Part shown: positions 1 to 10,318 of the stretch, one piece after another
Layout: each line of letters starts with the position of its first letter
Numbering within the stretch: position 1 is the stretch's first letter
From: Rhypophila decipiens
Lineage: Eukaryota; Ascomycota; Sordariomycetes; Sordariales; Naviculisporaceae
Assembly (NCBI GenBank): GCA_033297075.1
Contig: MU858166.1
Location: 53,151-117,150, forward strand
Length of the DNA stretch: 64,000 nt
Direction: 5' to 3'
The notes under the pieces: model-generated
The model's database searches: none
The model's input: the letters and a program-made list of their open reading frames with translations, nothing else
Told to the model about the DNA's origin: nothing
Translations under genes and position numbers: made by a program

Positions 1-1132
1 GAAAATGGACCCCTTGTTGATCGATAAGCAGTGATGGCTGACAAGCTCACAGGACGGACCGAAGAAGCTGTCTTCGGCACGTGGATGCAGCGAAATACAT
101 AAGCTTACCCGCTGTCAACGTCGTGCCCATCCGAACGAGATGAAATCCCACCGGATATTTGAACTGCTTCCGACGATAACCTCATCATCATGAGTCTCAC
201 GCAAGATTATTACTGAATTCGATAAAAATAACCTTGCGGATCCGTATCTGTCACCGAATCTAGGCTTCAACACGAGATGCTCAAAATGTCGATGCACTGG
301 GCGTTGCGCGCTTCCCTGAGGACGCTCATACAGCCAAGAAAGGCCAAGAGACGCCGCCGCTCTTGGCTGTCGCATACGCACACTGAGGCTCACTGCAGGC
401 CACCCTCAGTACATCGCTGTTCGTCTTGGCGACAAGCCTTCGAGACGTCATCCGAACCAGTAAGCCAAGCTCAACCGACCCCAGCAGAGCCTCCTGGTCC
501 TTCTCTCCTCGGCGATGGCACGCCCAGATGGATCGCCAACCGACCAAGGCCTCGCGCCCAGGCCGTATCCGTATGTGTTTACCAAAAGCCGCCGCACTCG
601 GGTTTTTTCTCGAATCCTACCCTGGACCGCTTACTGCACTCCCACCCCACGCGCATTCGCTTTGTTCCGGTCGGTACCTGCACCGAGAGACGTAGCATGC
701 CACTGTGTAGTGTCTTGAGAAGGCGACTAGCTGGGCCAGACCACAGCCTCCGTCGTCTCCTTCAAACAAGGAGTTCAAAGCAAACTACCATCGTCAATGT
801 AACTGTATATCATGGCGATCTCCCCCTTGGCCTGTGGAGTCGTGATCCGGCTACCCAAACACAGTACATACATATGTAGATCAACCCGCAACTGAGCCAC
901 TTTCCTGCCAACTTCTTCTCTCCATCGTACGATTCTTCAGTTCTCATTACCTTATTCCTTTCTTGGTTCGACGTCAGAAGGTCTGGGACCACTGACTTTT
1001 CTTTCTTAATCGTATCGTTGCTTTCGTTTCCCGGTATCCTTTTGTCTATACTCTTCGCTTCTTCGGTGCTGGTCATTTTCGTGTATCCTACTCCCCCGGA
1101 CCTAATACTACAACCCAACCGACCACCGCACA
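1..1132. other. Upstream intergenic region
   Basis: I see no convincing gene here. Short open frames exist on both strands, but they overlap each other, lack splice-supported continuations and have no recognisable motif. From about 880 the DNA is pyrimidine-rich (many CTTC/TTCTC runs). That is typical of fungal promoters and 5' leaders, so the last 250 bp probably serve the carbonic anhydrase gene that follows. Confidence 0.5.
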
Positions 1133-2228
1133 ATGGCTCGCTTTACTACAGCTCTACTGGTGGCGTCCGCGACGCAGGTCCTGTCTTTATGTTCGCACAA
1201 CACCTTCCTCCACCCTCGGGCCGAGAACGGCACTGTCGAGGTCAAGAACTTTGGTTATAGGGGCAATATTGTATGTTGAGGCTCTCTCGATGGGAAGAAT
1301 GATGGATCGGTTGCTCATATGGAATGTTTACAGGGACCTCTGTTCTGGGCAACACTCGACGCCGGCAGAGTCAACGAACGATGCGCCAGCGGCAGCAAAC
1401 AGTCCCCCATCGATATGGTCCCCGAGGTCTTCACTCTCAGACCCGCCTCAGACCTCGAGATTGTAGTACCCGATTTCCCCGAAGGAACCGAATTTGAGAA
1501 CCTCGGCACTACCATCGAGGTCATTGCCAGGCCCGGAGGCACTCTCAAGGTTGACGGAAAGACCTTTGAGCTTCAACAAGCCCACTTTCATCTTCCCAGC
1601 GAGCATCTCGATGCCGGCACTAGCAGGGCCAGTAAGTTGATGCCCATCATGACACTGGTTCGTATTTGCAGTTTGCTAACTCGCTATAACAGTGGAAATG
1701 CACGCCGTCTGGCAGTCGGCCGAGCAAGAGATTGCCGTCATTGGAACCTACATCGATGTTGTCGTTGATGGCGCCGCCCCTCCCGCCACCACTGCACCTG
1801 CTGCTGCCCGTTTCAGGAGAAGACAGGCCGCTGCCCCCGCCGCCGCCGGTGCCTCGACCTTCCTCGAGACTGTTCTCAGCAAGGCCGATGCGATCGCCAC
1901 CCCGGGCAGCGTCACCCAGACCCCTCCTCTTGTCCTGTCCGAGATCGTCAACCTGTGGAAGGCCGGTAGCTTCCAGGCTTACTCTGGCTCTCTCACGACT
2001 CCTCCTTGCAGCGAGGGTGTCAACTGGTTCGTCTCGACCCAGACTCTCCGCATCTCGGCCGCCACCTTTGAAAAGGCCCGCAGCGTGATCGGCTTCAACT
2101 CGCGCCTCACTCAGAACGCGCCCGGCCAGCTCAACGTCCAGATGGCCGCGTTGGCGACTATCATGTCGGATTTGTCCCAGGCTGCTGTTGCCGCTCCTCC
2201 GGTTGCTGCAGCTCCTGCTGCCGAGTAA
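1133..2228 (+). CDS. Secreted alpha-class carbonic anhydrase
   Basis: Three exons (1133-1270, 1334-1631, 1693-2228) encode 323 aa. Introns start GTATGT and GTAAGT, end CAG, and all phases agree. Carbonic anhydrase interconverts CO2 and bicarbonate at a zinc centre. Residues 1-20 form a signal peptide, so the enzyme is probably secreted or wall-associated. The alpha-class signature is present: a QSPID motif (69-73), zinc ligands H130 and H132 in AHFHLPSEH, the third ligand H149 in EMHAVW, and the late SLTTPPCSEGVNWFV block. Spacing of the third histidine follows the bacterial/fungal subtype. A low-complexity Ala/Pro stretch containing an RFRRRQ basic cluster interrupts the middle of the domain. 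The C-terminus is Ala/Pro-rich. All ligands are intact, so activity is expected. Confidence 0.93.
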
Positions 2229-5177
2229 GCTGTGGCAGTTTACGTGGAGCATTGGTCAACAGTAGAAAGAGCTGTGAGGCTTTTTCAATATTTGTTATTG
2301 CATGTATAAACTTTGGATACCGGATCGGGGTACTGGTGTTGGTGGTTGGATATACCAAACACTTTTTTTTATCGGACATGAGCCATTTAGACAAGCTAAT
2401 GATACCATATCACTTCATGTCGACTTGCTGTGGCTTTACAAGTGACTTTGAGTTACTCATCAGCTCTAAAATGTCATGGCGGGGATTACCCCATGTTTGC
2501 GCACATTCTTGGGATCGATGAACAAATCTCCCAAGCATCTTTTGCTCGCCATCTTGTACGGGTCTTTCCCAGAAGAGGGGCCTCCCCAAGACTCCATAAA
2601 AAGTATAACAATAGCTACAACTACACAGCCGAGTCTTCCGAAGGCGGGCGGAGCTGACATGTCATCTGGTCCTGACGATTCCTTCACCTTGGCTTGGCGA
2701 TGTAAGCATCCGAATCGGACGACCGAAGACCATCCGAATTAGGCCGGCGCGAACTAGAATACATGGCTGTAGGGTGGCTTAACGAATCCTAACTTCCTGT
2801 TCAGTATCAGCTTCCTAACCATGTCCCGGGGTACGTACACCTGTCGATGGGTGGAAGAGGTGAAGTTGGATGAGATAAGAAAGCACGGCAATGATGCTCA
2901 CAGTAATTGTCAGGTCAGACATGTCAAAAAAGCCTTTTATATCTCATAAGCACGTATTCACCGCAGAATTGGGAATCTAATTCGATTAGATTACTAAAGA
3001 TGTGCTGAAATGGTGAGATTCTCTTCAATCTCGGTCAATTAAACCATATTGATACCCTGGCAAGCTAACAATGGAAAGACTATCAAGATGAGTGTATCAA
3101 AGTGAGATGAGTGGAATACCGCCAACACACCCGAGAACCTCGGTTTTACAGGCGGCAAAGGAAAGTTTCGCGCTTTTCACCTCGGTATCTGACAAGGTCA
3201 GACAGTCGGCCGTTCCCCACAGCACAAAATTCAGTTTCCGACGCCGTCCGGGTCTCTCACAGGACGGCCTCTGCGTGCCCAGACCCGGCAGGTCAGGTCG
3301 ATCATACGATAGATACACTCACATCACTCAAGTCCCGACTTCCATTATGGTTCTTTCAAGTACTGAACAATCGCTAGAAATCTGAATATCTCACCGATCG
3401 ATATCATGTCACTCTTTCGAGATCATGGTTCGGAGCGGAGATCAAACCCCCACATCGGAACTTTCTCCCCGTCCATTATTCTGATCGTGGCTGTGGCTAT
3501 TTTGACCGACTGAGCTCGAGGTATCTGCCGGTCTGCCATAAGGTCTGGATGACATTGACGCATCGGCTTTACCGGACCAAATAACCTTCATATCACTGCC
3601 GGGCGTTCCACACTCATCATGAGTTTGTAAGACACCAAATTACCAGCTACATCAGACCTCAATACTAGATATAAATAAGTTCAAGACATTCTCAATCCAA
3701 TTGGCTTTCAAACCCATAAACACCGACCAAACTTGCAGCTCAAAAATAGAATGTTCCCCTGTCGGAAATCTCCCAGAGCATCTCTATGGGTCCAAGGTAC
3801 CGACGATGTCCCGGCCTGACTAATCGATGAGTTTCAATGTGCGAATTCCCCACCAAAACTACAATCGAGAGTTCATGTGAAAGTCACGATGAGCACGCGA
3901 CAGTTATCCCAATCAAGCTCGAAACGCAGGTTGAAACACTGAAGCCGGGCTCGTAACTCAAAAAAGAGGCAGGACCCACCACGGGCTGGGGAAAGGTCGA
4001 CATTTATCCTCCACTTTCCCTTTTTTGTCGGTTGTCTTTTTTTGCCCGTGAAGGTTATAACCAGCCTTCTTTCCTCGCCAGATTGAACGGTCCCCGGTGA
4101 CCACTACACCGAGTAGAAGTTGTCAAGTTGACAGTACCAATTCAGCCGCTCGTTGGTTTCGTCACATGAGAAAAGCCTTTGCTTTTTCGATAAAGTAGGA
4201 GAAACGGGCTTGCATAGACCCAACTACTACCACCGACTGGCCCACCGATGGCTGACGTTGAGTGAACTAGGCAGGTTCAATAGTTCCCCTGCCCCGTGGA
4301 GAATCGCTCAACGGCGACTTACCTCCACGTTCACTATTCGTATGCTTTGCACCGTGTATAGGTAAGGTAATGTATGAACAACTGTCCTCCTGCATCCTGC
4401 ATCCTGCATCCATCACAGAGGCAAGTCCAGAGTGGATCAGATGGGTCAAGTGGGAACATCAAACTGTTCGACAGGTAATGGAGTCACCACTTTGCTTTGT
4501 TGGGGCGGTTGTTGTTGGATTGGCTCCTGTGGCTTGATACCGAGTCTTCACTTTCCTTTGGAAGAGAGGCGAAAGGGAGACGCACCCGCCTCGATGATTT
4601 GAGGGCTCACATCGCGAACAATTCTTAAGTAAATTTTTGATGGAGCTAGTCGCTGTAAGTTACGGGAGTCTAATTTGTACGAGTGAAGGATTGGGTAAAG
4701 ATTCAACAGGAATGAGCTTCACAAGTATCAGTCGAAATGGGTCAAGATGAGGAGGCAGAAGTGAGAAGTGGTTGATGAAGGTCACACTTGAAACCCCGAA
4801 CACAGAATAACAGAAATGGACGATTTAGATCACAATAAAATACATATGTTCCAGTCAGCAATGAAGGAAGCTAAGAGGAGCAAATACATACACATCAGAG
4901 AGACAAAAGAAATATGACCCCCGTCCCCGTGCGCCTGCGCCTGGGCCAACACCAACCCCCCCGGCACCGACGCTCCCAAGCAACGGTTTATGCCATACAT
5001 GTTCCAATAACGAACAAGGGAGCCTAGTATCCAACAGAAACAACAGACGAAACAGATCCAATGAAACATAGCCTTCAAGTTTCCAGCCAGACTCAAAGTA
5101 ATAGATCCAAGATGAGACACGCAAATTCGACCAAGTTTTCCAATCAATGACATCCAGAATTTACATCCACAGCCCAG
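2229..5177. other. Intergenic region, 2.9 kb
   Basis: The first ~200 bp are probably the 3' UTR of the carbonic anhydrase gene, and the last few hundred bp probably hold the 3' UTR of the minus-strand gene that ends at 5178. Between them I find no gene with coding character. A short CTGCATC microsatellite (three to four units) lies near 4384-4410. A faint tRNA-like signature on the minus strand near 3430-3520 does not fold properly and was rejected. Confidence 0.5.
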
Positions 5178-7298
5178 CTACATCCAATTATCGACGAGCC
5201 CTTCAAAGTCCCGATTAAGTATCTCACCTGAAAACCCGTGCGCGCAAGGCTCAAAATTCAGACTCAACTTACGACGCACGGCAGGTTCTTGATAACCTAA
5301 ACGCCGCCGCGGCCAAGTCTGTGTATCCAAGTTCTTCTTCATCGGCACCTCTTCCATCGACTCCTTATCCCTCGATATCTTTTCCATCAACTTCTTCTCC
5401 ATCGGCTCCTTTTCCATCGGCTCGTTCCCCTTCCCCTTCGAGATCCAAGGCAACCAGCCCTGAAGGTCCTCAGCCAGTGTCTCAATGACATCATCCTCAA
5501 CAGCACCCCTCTGATACGTCAAGTTAATGACCATGTCCCCGCCGTTGACTGTAAAAACGCTCAGATGAATCGGTGAACCAGTTCCTCGCGGTGAGACGGC
5601 AAGATTTGCGCGTTTGATATAAAACCTCGTGTTCGCGAGTTTATCACCCTCTTCCTCTTTCTCTTCCATCTTGGCCGTCTCCGCCATCTTGACCATGCTG
5701 AAATTTTCATCCCAAGGCTTCGGAAGCTCGGCATCCCAGTCTTTAAAGACGATTCCGTGTCTCTTGTTGATAGGAGTAGGAGACGGATTCCTACGGTTCC
5801 AGCCCAGAGACGGATAAGGACCATCCATCTTCAGATTCTTCTTCATCCAGGGGGCTTGTTGCGGAGCGGGCGGCAATCCAATCTGACCATTGACCGCTCT
5901 AGCTGTTTGACGAACCTGCCTCTCCAGCTCGTCCACCACGGTAGGATCAAGACCGTCCATGGTCACCAGGTTATTGACCTGGAATGCGGCGACTCCCTGT
6001 GGGCGCTTCGATGTTTCCTTGGTCTGCTTTTTCCAGGGTGAGGAAGACCTATCAAGAGAGGTCTCCAAGTCGTTCTCGGCGAGCTTCGTCTCGATATTTG
6101 CCCGCACGTTGGCTGTCACTTCCCAGATGCTTGACTTGAGTTCGGGGCCTGGAGGTTCCCCGCCTGGTTGTCGTGGCGGCTTGGCGGTGAAGGTCTCGAT
6201 TGTTGGCCAGATGGTAACCGAGGAAATTCTGTGTTCTTCCAGAGAGCGAGCACGAGAATACCAGGAATCGGATCTTGCCTTTATCTTGGCGACGGACTCG
6301 GAAGGGAAAATGTCGTGCGTGACTTGACCAACGACGTTCATCATCGTCTTGGCTGGCCCTTTTGGCTGGTTCTGGTGGCCGACGAGGTTGGCAGTGTCCT
6401 GCTGGGACATGTGTCGGCGGAGGTCGATGGTAGTGACGCTTTTTAGGGCGGGAAACTCGGTGACGGGTATTTGCCGGGCGAGGGAGAACATTGTCATGGC
6501 TTGTAGCAGTGCTGTTATGGTCACGGTCCTGTTTCCTGTCTCCTCCTTTCGGTGTCTGCACTCATCCAGCACGGCCTCGACCACGTGGCATGAGATGAAC
6601 ACTGTCTTGAGACCTGTCTCGAATGGCTGACCGGTGTCGACCGGTGACCAGGCATTGGCGGAGGAGGCTAGGCGCAAGGAATTCGGGGCATACTTTTTCC
6701 ACAATGATACTCCTTTTGAGAGCAGGGACTCTCTTGGTGTGGATATGGGAGTTGGTGTGGTGGCTTGCAATCCGCGACCAGTTGGGACGTGATTCCAACC
6801 TGTAATGGGGCCTTTGAGGCTGCAGCGGCGCGAGTGACAGTTGAGGTTGTGTAAAACGTCTTTGTGGAAGATCTTGGCGCATTTTCCGTCAAATTTGGTC
6901 GAGCTGAATGTGAAGAAGGCTTCGAAGACGTCGCTCAAGTGTTGGCGGAGAACGATGATGAGCCATTCCACTCGTTCGTCGACGGAGGTGAATGCAGTGT
7001 TTAACTGGCGTACGAGGATCTGTTGGCGAACGTCGTTGTAGTCTTCGGTCCGTTGGACAAACTGCCATGTGATGAGTTGGTCGAGATCGAGCCCAGGAAC
7101 GAGATTCCAGGATGGTGACCCGTTGCCTTGGTTGTGGGGGGAGCCTTGACACAAGGGATGGCCAAGAACGGTGGAACAGACGGCGCGCTGAAAGAGGTTG
7201 GCCAAATCCTTTTGTCGTGTTGGGCTCTGGAGGAGAGATGGGATGACATACTGGCAACCGACGGTAGCAACACTGCCGTTCCCGTGGTTGAGATCCAT
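5178..7298 (-). CDS. Acyltransferase-fold protein (AATase/Tri3-like) with degenerate HHxxxDG motif
   Basis: Single-exon gene, 706 aa. The middle (about residues 225-350) has the layout of the chloramphenicol-acetyltransferase-like fold of fungal alcohol acetyltransferase and Tri3-type enzymes: a long helix with TVTITALLQA, then a VTTIDLRRHM strand. The C-terminal block VFTVNGGDMVINLTYQRGAV resembles the family's final strand pair. These enzymes move an acyl group from CoA, using the first histidine of HHxxxDG as general base. Here the motif at residues 132-138 reads SSTKFDG: both histidines are serine, while Asp and Gly remain. A charged insertion of about 270 residues, including a Met-Glu-Lys repeat tract near the C-terminus (about 625-660), separates the core from the last strands. 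It is probably a catalytically altered or inactive paralogue. The family call is by pattern, not by search. Confidence 0.72.
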   Translation of the reverse strand: MDLNHGNGSVATVGCQYVIPSLLQSPTRQKDLANLFQRAVCSTVLGHPLCQGSPHNQGNGSPSWNLVPGLDLDQLITWQFVQRTEDYNDVRQQILVRQLNTAFTSVDERVEWLIIVLRQHLSDVFEAFFTFSSTKFDGKCAKIFHKDVLHNLNCHSRRCSLKGPITGWNHVPTGRGLQATTPTPISTPRESLLSKGVSLWKKYAPNSLRLASSANAWSPVDTGQPFETGLKTVFISCHVVEAVLDECRHRKEETGNRTVTITALLQAMTMFSLARQIPVTEFPALKSVTTIDLRRHMSQQDTANLVGHQNQPKGPAKTMMNVVGQVTHDIFPSESVAKIKARSDSWYSRARSLEEHRISSVTIWPTIETFTAKPPRQPGGEPPGPELKSSIWEVTANVRANIETKLAENDLETSLDRSSSPWKKQTKETSKRPQGVAAFQVNNLVTMDGLDPTVVDELERQVRQTARAVNGQIGLPPAPQQAPWMKKNLKMDGPYPSLGWNRRNPSPTPINKRHGIVFKDWDAELPKPWDENFSMVKMAETAKMEEKEEEGDKLANTRFYIKRANLAVSPRGTGSPIHLSVFTVNGGDMVINLTYQRGAVEDDVIETLAEDLQGWLPWISKGKGNEPMEKEPMEKKLMEKISRDKESMEEVPMKKNLDTQTWPRRRLGYQEPAVRRKLSLNFEPCAHGFSGEILNRDFEGLVDNWM

Positions 7299-7965
7299 CT
7301 TCAGTTATTGCTCACCAGGAGACGATTTGTCTCGGATAGCTGTCGTGTTTGTCTGGAAATATGGAAGTTCGGAAGACATCTAGGTTTTGAGCTGGCTGAG
7401 TGGGAAGCCGGAATGTCAGGTTTTAGGTTTCTCTCATGCAGGCCGTGGGCCCGAGATGCCGCAAGTCTAATCTACAATGGAGCTTCTTTATTTATTCACT
7501 TTTTTACATGTAAACCTTCCTTTTGTTAGTTTTACACCCAAATCACACAATATTTACTCAAGAATCTTACCAACATGAGCTTTAGACATGAAGCAGATTA
7601 ATCTGAAGTATCTGATCAACGGGTTTTGACAACGGTTGCAAGACTATGAGACGGCAAAAACGCTGTACACAAGTCACTTTCTTCCGGAAGAATGTTGAGG
7701 GCCACAAGCCTGACACAACGGCCAGAGCTCCACTCCGACATGACAGGCTTGCCACCAAGAGAGAAAGTTCGTCGGATCAACAATTGAGTTTGGTTTCTTT
7801 CCGAAGGCTTTCACATTTGTGCCGATTGGCAGGCAGCTTAACCGAGGATGATCTGTCCTGAAGGGTCTCCTCTCTTATATCATTCGGTCCTTCCCTCTCG
7901 CCTTTTCCCTTCCACTCACAAACACCAAAAACGCAAATAGTTGGAATAGCTTCAACAGTCACCTC
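7299..7965. other. Divergent promoter region
   Basis: This 667-bp spacer separates two divergently transcribed genes. It should contain both promoters. The last ~130 bp are CT-rich with a TTATATCAT stretch near 7875, as expected for a fungal 5' leader. No further gene seen. Confidence 0.45.
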
Positions 7966-8544
7966 ATGTCGCGCGTTCCTCCTCAACCGCTCCGCGAACA
8001 GAAGCACGACTGTGCCTGTTCCAAGTTCGAGATGACCCGCACGGTCAATCCACCCAGCATGGAGTCCAAATCGGAGCCTGTTACGGTCCGCGCTGTGCAT
8101 GTCTCCAGACTGGCGACATCCAAGGACCATCGTGTCGAAAGCGAACCTACTAAGACACCTGCCGCCGACCTTGCAGCTCCCAAAATGGATGGAGCTGACC
8201 GAGTCTGTCGGCTATGTGTGGCCGATATCAACTTCGGCCTGCTCATGCTCGCTCTTTTCTACCAACTGTTCGGCATAAATACCACCTCATTCGTCATCTT
8301 TCTCTACCCAGCGGCTCATTTTATGCTGCGCCCCTATTTGAGACCCGAGGACCACCGGCACGCCACCATCTCGGTATTATCCATGTTCGCCAACCCGCAA
8401 GATAATTCCCACCTCCAGAACAGCTTGTGCGTCCTCATGGAATACACTCTCGCCTACAATTTCATGCGCGAAGAAGTGGAAGCTTCTCGTATGTTAAAAA
8501 CATTCCTCCTCGCAGGGCAGCTGCCAGCCGGCAGGAAAAAATAG
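7966..8544 (+). CDS. Small hypothetical protein with a hydrophobic hairpin
   Basis: An open frame of 192 codons preceded by a pyrimidine-rich leader. Codon choice (GCC, CTC, ACC) is like that of the neighbouring genes. The first ~80 residues are polar, with scattered cysteines (HDCACSK, RVCRLCVAD). Residues about 86-118 are strongly hydrophobic (two short membrane-spanning or hairpin segments around FGLLMLALFYQLFG and FVIFLYPAAHFML). The remainder is helical and charged. I recognise no family. The last residues after EASR could be intronic, because a GTATGT donor begins there, so the true C-terminus is uncertain. A spurious frame is also possible. Confidence 0.45.
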   Translation: MSRVPPQPLREQKHDCACSKFEMTRTVNPPSMESKSEPVTVRAVHVSRLATSKDHRVESEPTKTPAADLAAPKMDGADRVCRLCVADINFGLLMLALFYQLFGINTTSFVIFLYPAAHFMLRPYLRPEDHRHATISVLSMFANPQDNSHLQNSLCVLMEYTLAYNFMREEVEASRMLKTFLLAGQLPAGRKK

Positions 8545-8864
8545 CCTTTTTCCCTACAATACCAAGCCACGCTTTCATGGGTCCCAGCAATCAAGCCAAA
8601 ACCACCTTACACCACTACGGCGATGTGTTCGATTGACGGCGATGTGTTCAATCGAGGGTTGTATTTGCGAGCAATTGTGGTCATGGGTGTTGACCCCGGA
8701 AAACGACTTTTTTGTACTGAAAAGTAGACCTCATAAAAAAAAAAAGGTCAGCCGCCAGGCACTTGGAAGCTCTTTATTTGGTGTTGGGATGTATTTATTT
8801 TCCTGCCTACCTCAACAACTATCAGACAGATTACATACCCCGACATGATGAAAAGAACTTGAAC
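8545..8864. other. Convergent 3' spacer
   Basis: About 320 bp between two converging genes. It contains an A-run near 8736-8746 and no other feature, so it is probably shared 3' UTR and terminator sequence. Confidence 0.4.
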
Positions 8865-10052
8865 CTAAATCTCGCATGTGAACTTGATCCCCCTTTCCGC
8901 AAACATGCGCTCAGCAACCGGAACCTCGTCTTCGTCCCAGAGCTCCTTGAAATCGTCCGCCCACAAACCAAGGCTGATATCCTTGAGCCGTTTCCAACCC
9001 TGTCCACCACCCTGGAGCGCAAGCGCAGCATCGACCGCGTGCTGCGGGCCGAATTGTTCGCAGTCCAGGGCAACCACCGGGCCGCCACAGGTGTACTTGA
9101 AGTACTCGACATTGGGGCACAGCTCGACCAGATTCAGCAAATCCTGGAAATTAAGCACGCCATCAACGACAATTATATGTGTAACCATGTCCAACCTCGC
9201 AGTCGCCCTGACAGTTCTTTGCATGGTCATCCAGGTCGGCACACGAACGATATCGCAAGACCAGAGCTGGCATAGGCGGAGCGCTTGGACACTCAAAGCA
9301 GCGCAACCCAGCAGGCCCTGGAAAGTGCTCATGGGAAAGCCATACTCCGTGTCGGCGTGCGAGAGATTGATCATCTTCAGTTTCGGAAAGGCTAACTCGC
9401 CCGGGGTCCAGAACACATCAGTTTGGAAGGGGAGGGGGCTTGAGTCCTCCACGCCGCGCTCGCACAACAAAGGTACAAGAGGGTCGTCCGTCAAGATATC
9501 GTCGCCGTCGATGGCCTCGATGTTTGGGCACAAGCTGGTCATGACATCTAGGGTCGCGCAGTGCCCCAGGCGCCCCACTTGCGCCCGGCAATCCTCCCTT
9601 GATTGGGCCTCGAGACCACATGCCTGGCGCCGGGCGATGACTTTGTTCACAACGTAGTCGGCCACTTCCTCCGAAATCACATCGCCATAATAGCCACTCG
9701 ACTCCCCGCCGACGCGGAGAAATCGAACCAGCCGAGCCAGGTCCGGCCGAGCGAACAGCGTACGGGTGAGAAGCGTCGGTGAATGACGTGCAGCGGTGGG
9801 ATCACGGTAGAGGCGCGCCGTGGTTAGCTCGTTCAGCCGCCGACAGGTGCGGTTCAGACTGGCCAGAGCGCGCACCCAGGCGGTAATCGGCGGTTTGCGC
9901 GATGGGTGAATGCACTCGCAGGCTGCGTCGCAGCTGCAGTTGAGGGAGAGGCAGGTCTGGCATGGTGATAGGCGGGTATGGTGGCAGAACTCGTCCAGGA
10001 TGCTTTCGACAATTGCCAGGGGAAAGATCTCCAGAAATGAGCGCGGCGACAT
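8865..10052 (-). CDS. F-box domain protein
   Basis: Single exon of 395 aa. I start it at the ATG at 10052, because the upstream in-frame extension is low in coding character and runs into a repeat. Residues 1-80 hold an F-box-like domain (MSPRSFLEIFPLAIVESILDEF at the start, then ALASLNRTCRRLNELTTARLYRDP). It is interrupted by a Cys-rich insertion (CQTCLSLNCSCDAACECI). The rest resembles the leucine-rich tail of fungal F-box proteins (CPNIEAIDGD, FPKLKMINLSHADTEYG, LVELCPNVEYFKY). F-box proteins bring substrates to SCF ubiquitin ligases through Skp1. The target cannot be guessed. The cysteine cluster within the F-box is unusual and could bind a metal. Confidence 0.75.
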   Translation of the reverse strand: MSPRSFLEIFPLAIVESILDEFCHHTRLSPCQTCLSLNCSCDAACECIHPSRKPPITAWVRALASLNRTCRRLNELTTARLYRDPTAARHSPTLLTRTLFARPDLARLVRFLRVGGESSGYYGDVISEEVADYVVNKVIARRQACGLEAQSREDCRAQVGRLGHCATLDVMTSLCPNIEAIDGDDILTDDPLVPLLCERGVEDSSPLPFQTDVFWTPGELAFPKLKMINLSHADTEYGFPMSTFQGLLGCAALSVQALRLCQLWSCDIVRVPTWMTMQRTVRATARLDMVTHIIVVDGVLNFQDLLNLVELCPNVEYFKYTCGGPVVALDCEQFGPQHAVDAALALQGGGQGWKRLKDISLGLWADDFKELWDEDEVPVAERMFAERGIKFTCEI

Positions 10053-10180
10053 GGTGGCTTTTGTGTTTAGCAGATGGGCATGTACAAGCGTTGGTGGAAT
10101 TCGTGAATTGTCTGCACCTTCACGAAGGGGAAACGGAGCAGAGGATATTAGGTTTGGAAGTGTGGAGATGGCTCGTAGAC

Positions 10181-10318
10181 ATTCCCACCTCCTCTCTCGA
10201 TGAAGACCCACTGCAACGCGAAGGGGAGTCGATATGACCATTCACGATCCCCACTCCATTCCCATCTCCTCTCCTCGATGAATACCCACTGTAAAGTGAA
10301 GGGGAGTCGATACGACCA
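10181..10318. repeat. Two-copy direct repeat of about 60 bp
   Basis: Copy one covers 10181-10240 and copy two 10258-10318. Both begin ATTCCCA(C/T)CTCCTCTC, share GACCCACTG/TACCCACTG and end AAGGGGAGTCGATAYGACCA. Most differences are C/T transitions plus a one-base indel, so the duplication is not recent. It lies in the 5' region of the F-box gene. Confidence 0.85.

Noticed and set aside
277..879. 200-codon plus-strand open frame
   Set aside because: Several other frames overlap it on both strands, it has an Arg/Ser/His-rich composition without a domain, and no splice signals extend it.
3430..3525. Minus-strand tRNA-like sequence with an A-box-like GCTCAGTCGG and a B-box-like GGTTTGATC
   Set aside because: Acceptor strands do not pair, the anticodon arm cannot be drawn, and the T-stem is mismatched. 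At most it is an old relic.
8865..10241. Longer F-box protein starting at 10241
   Set aside because: The extra 63 residues run through the duplicated 60-bp repeat and lack coding character. The internal ATG at 10052 begins directly at the F-box-like domain.
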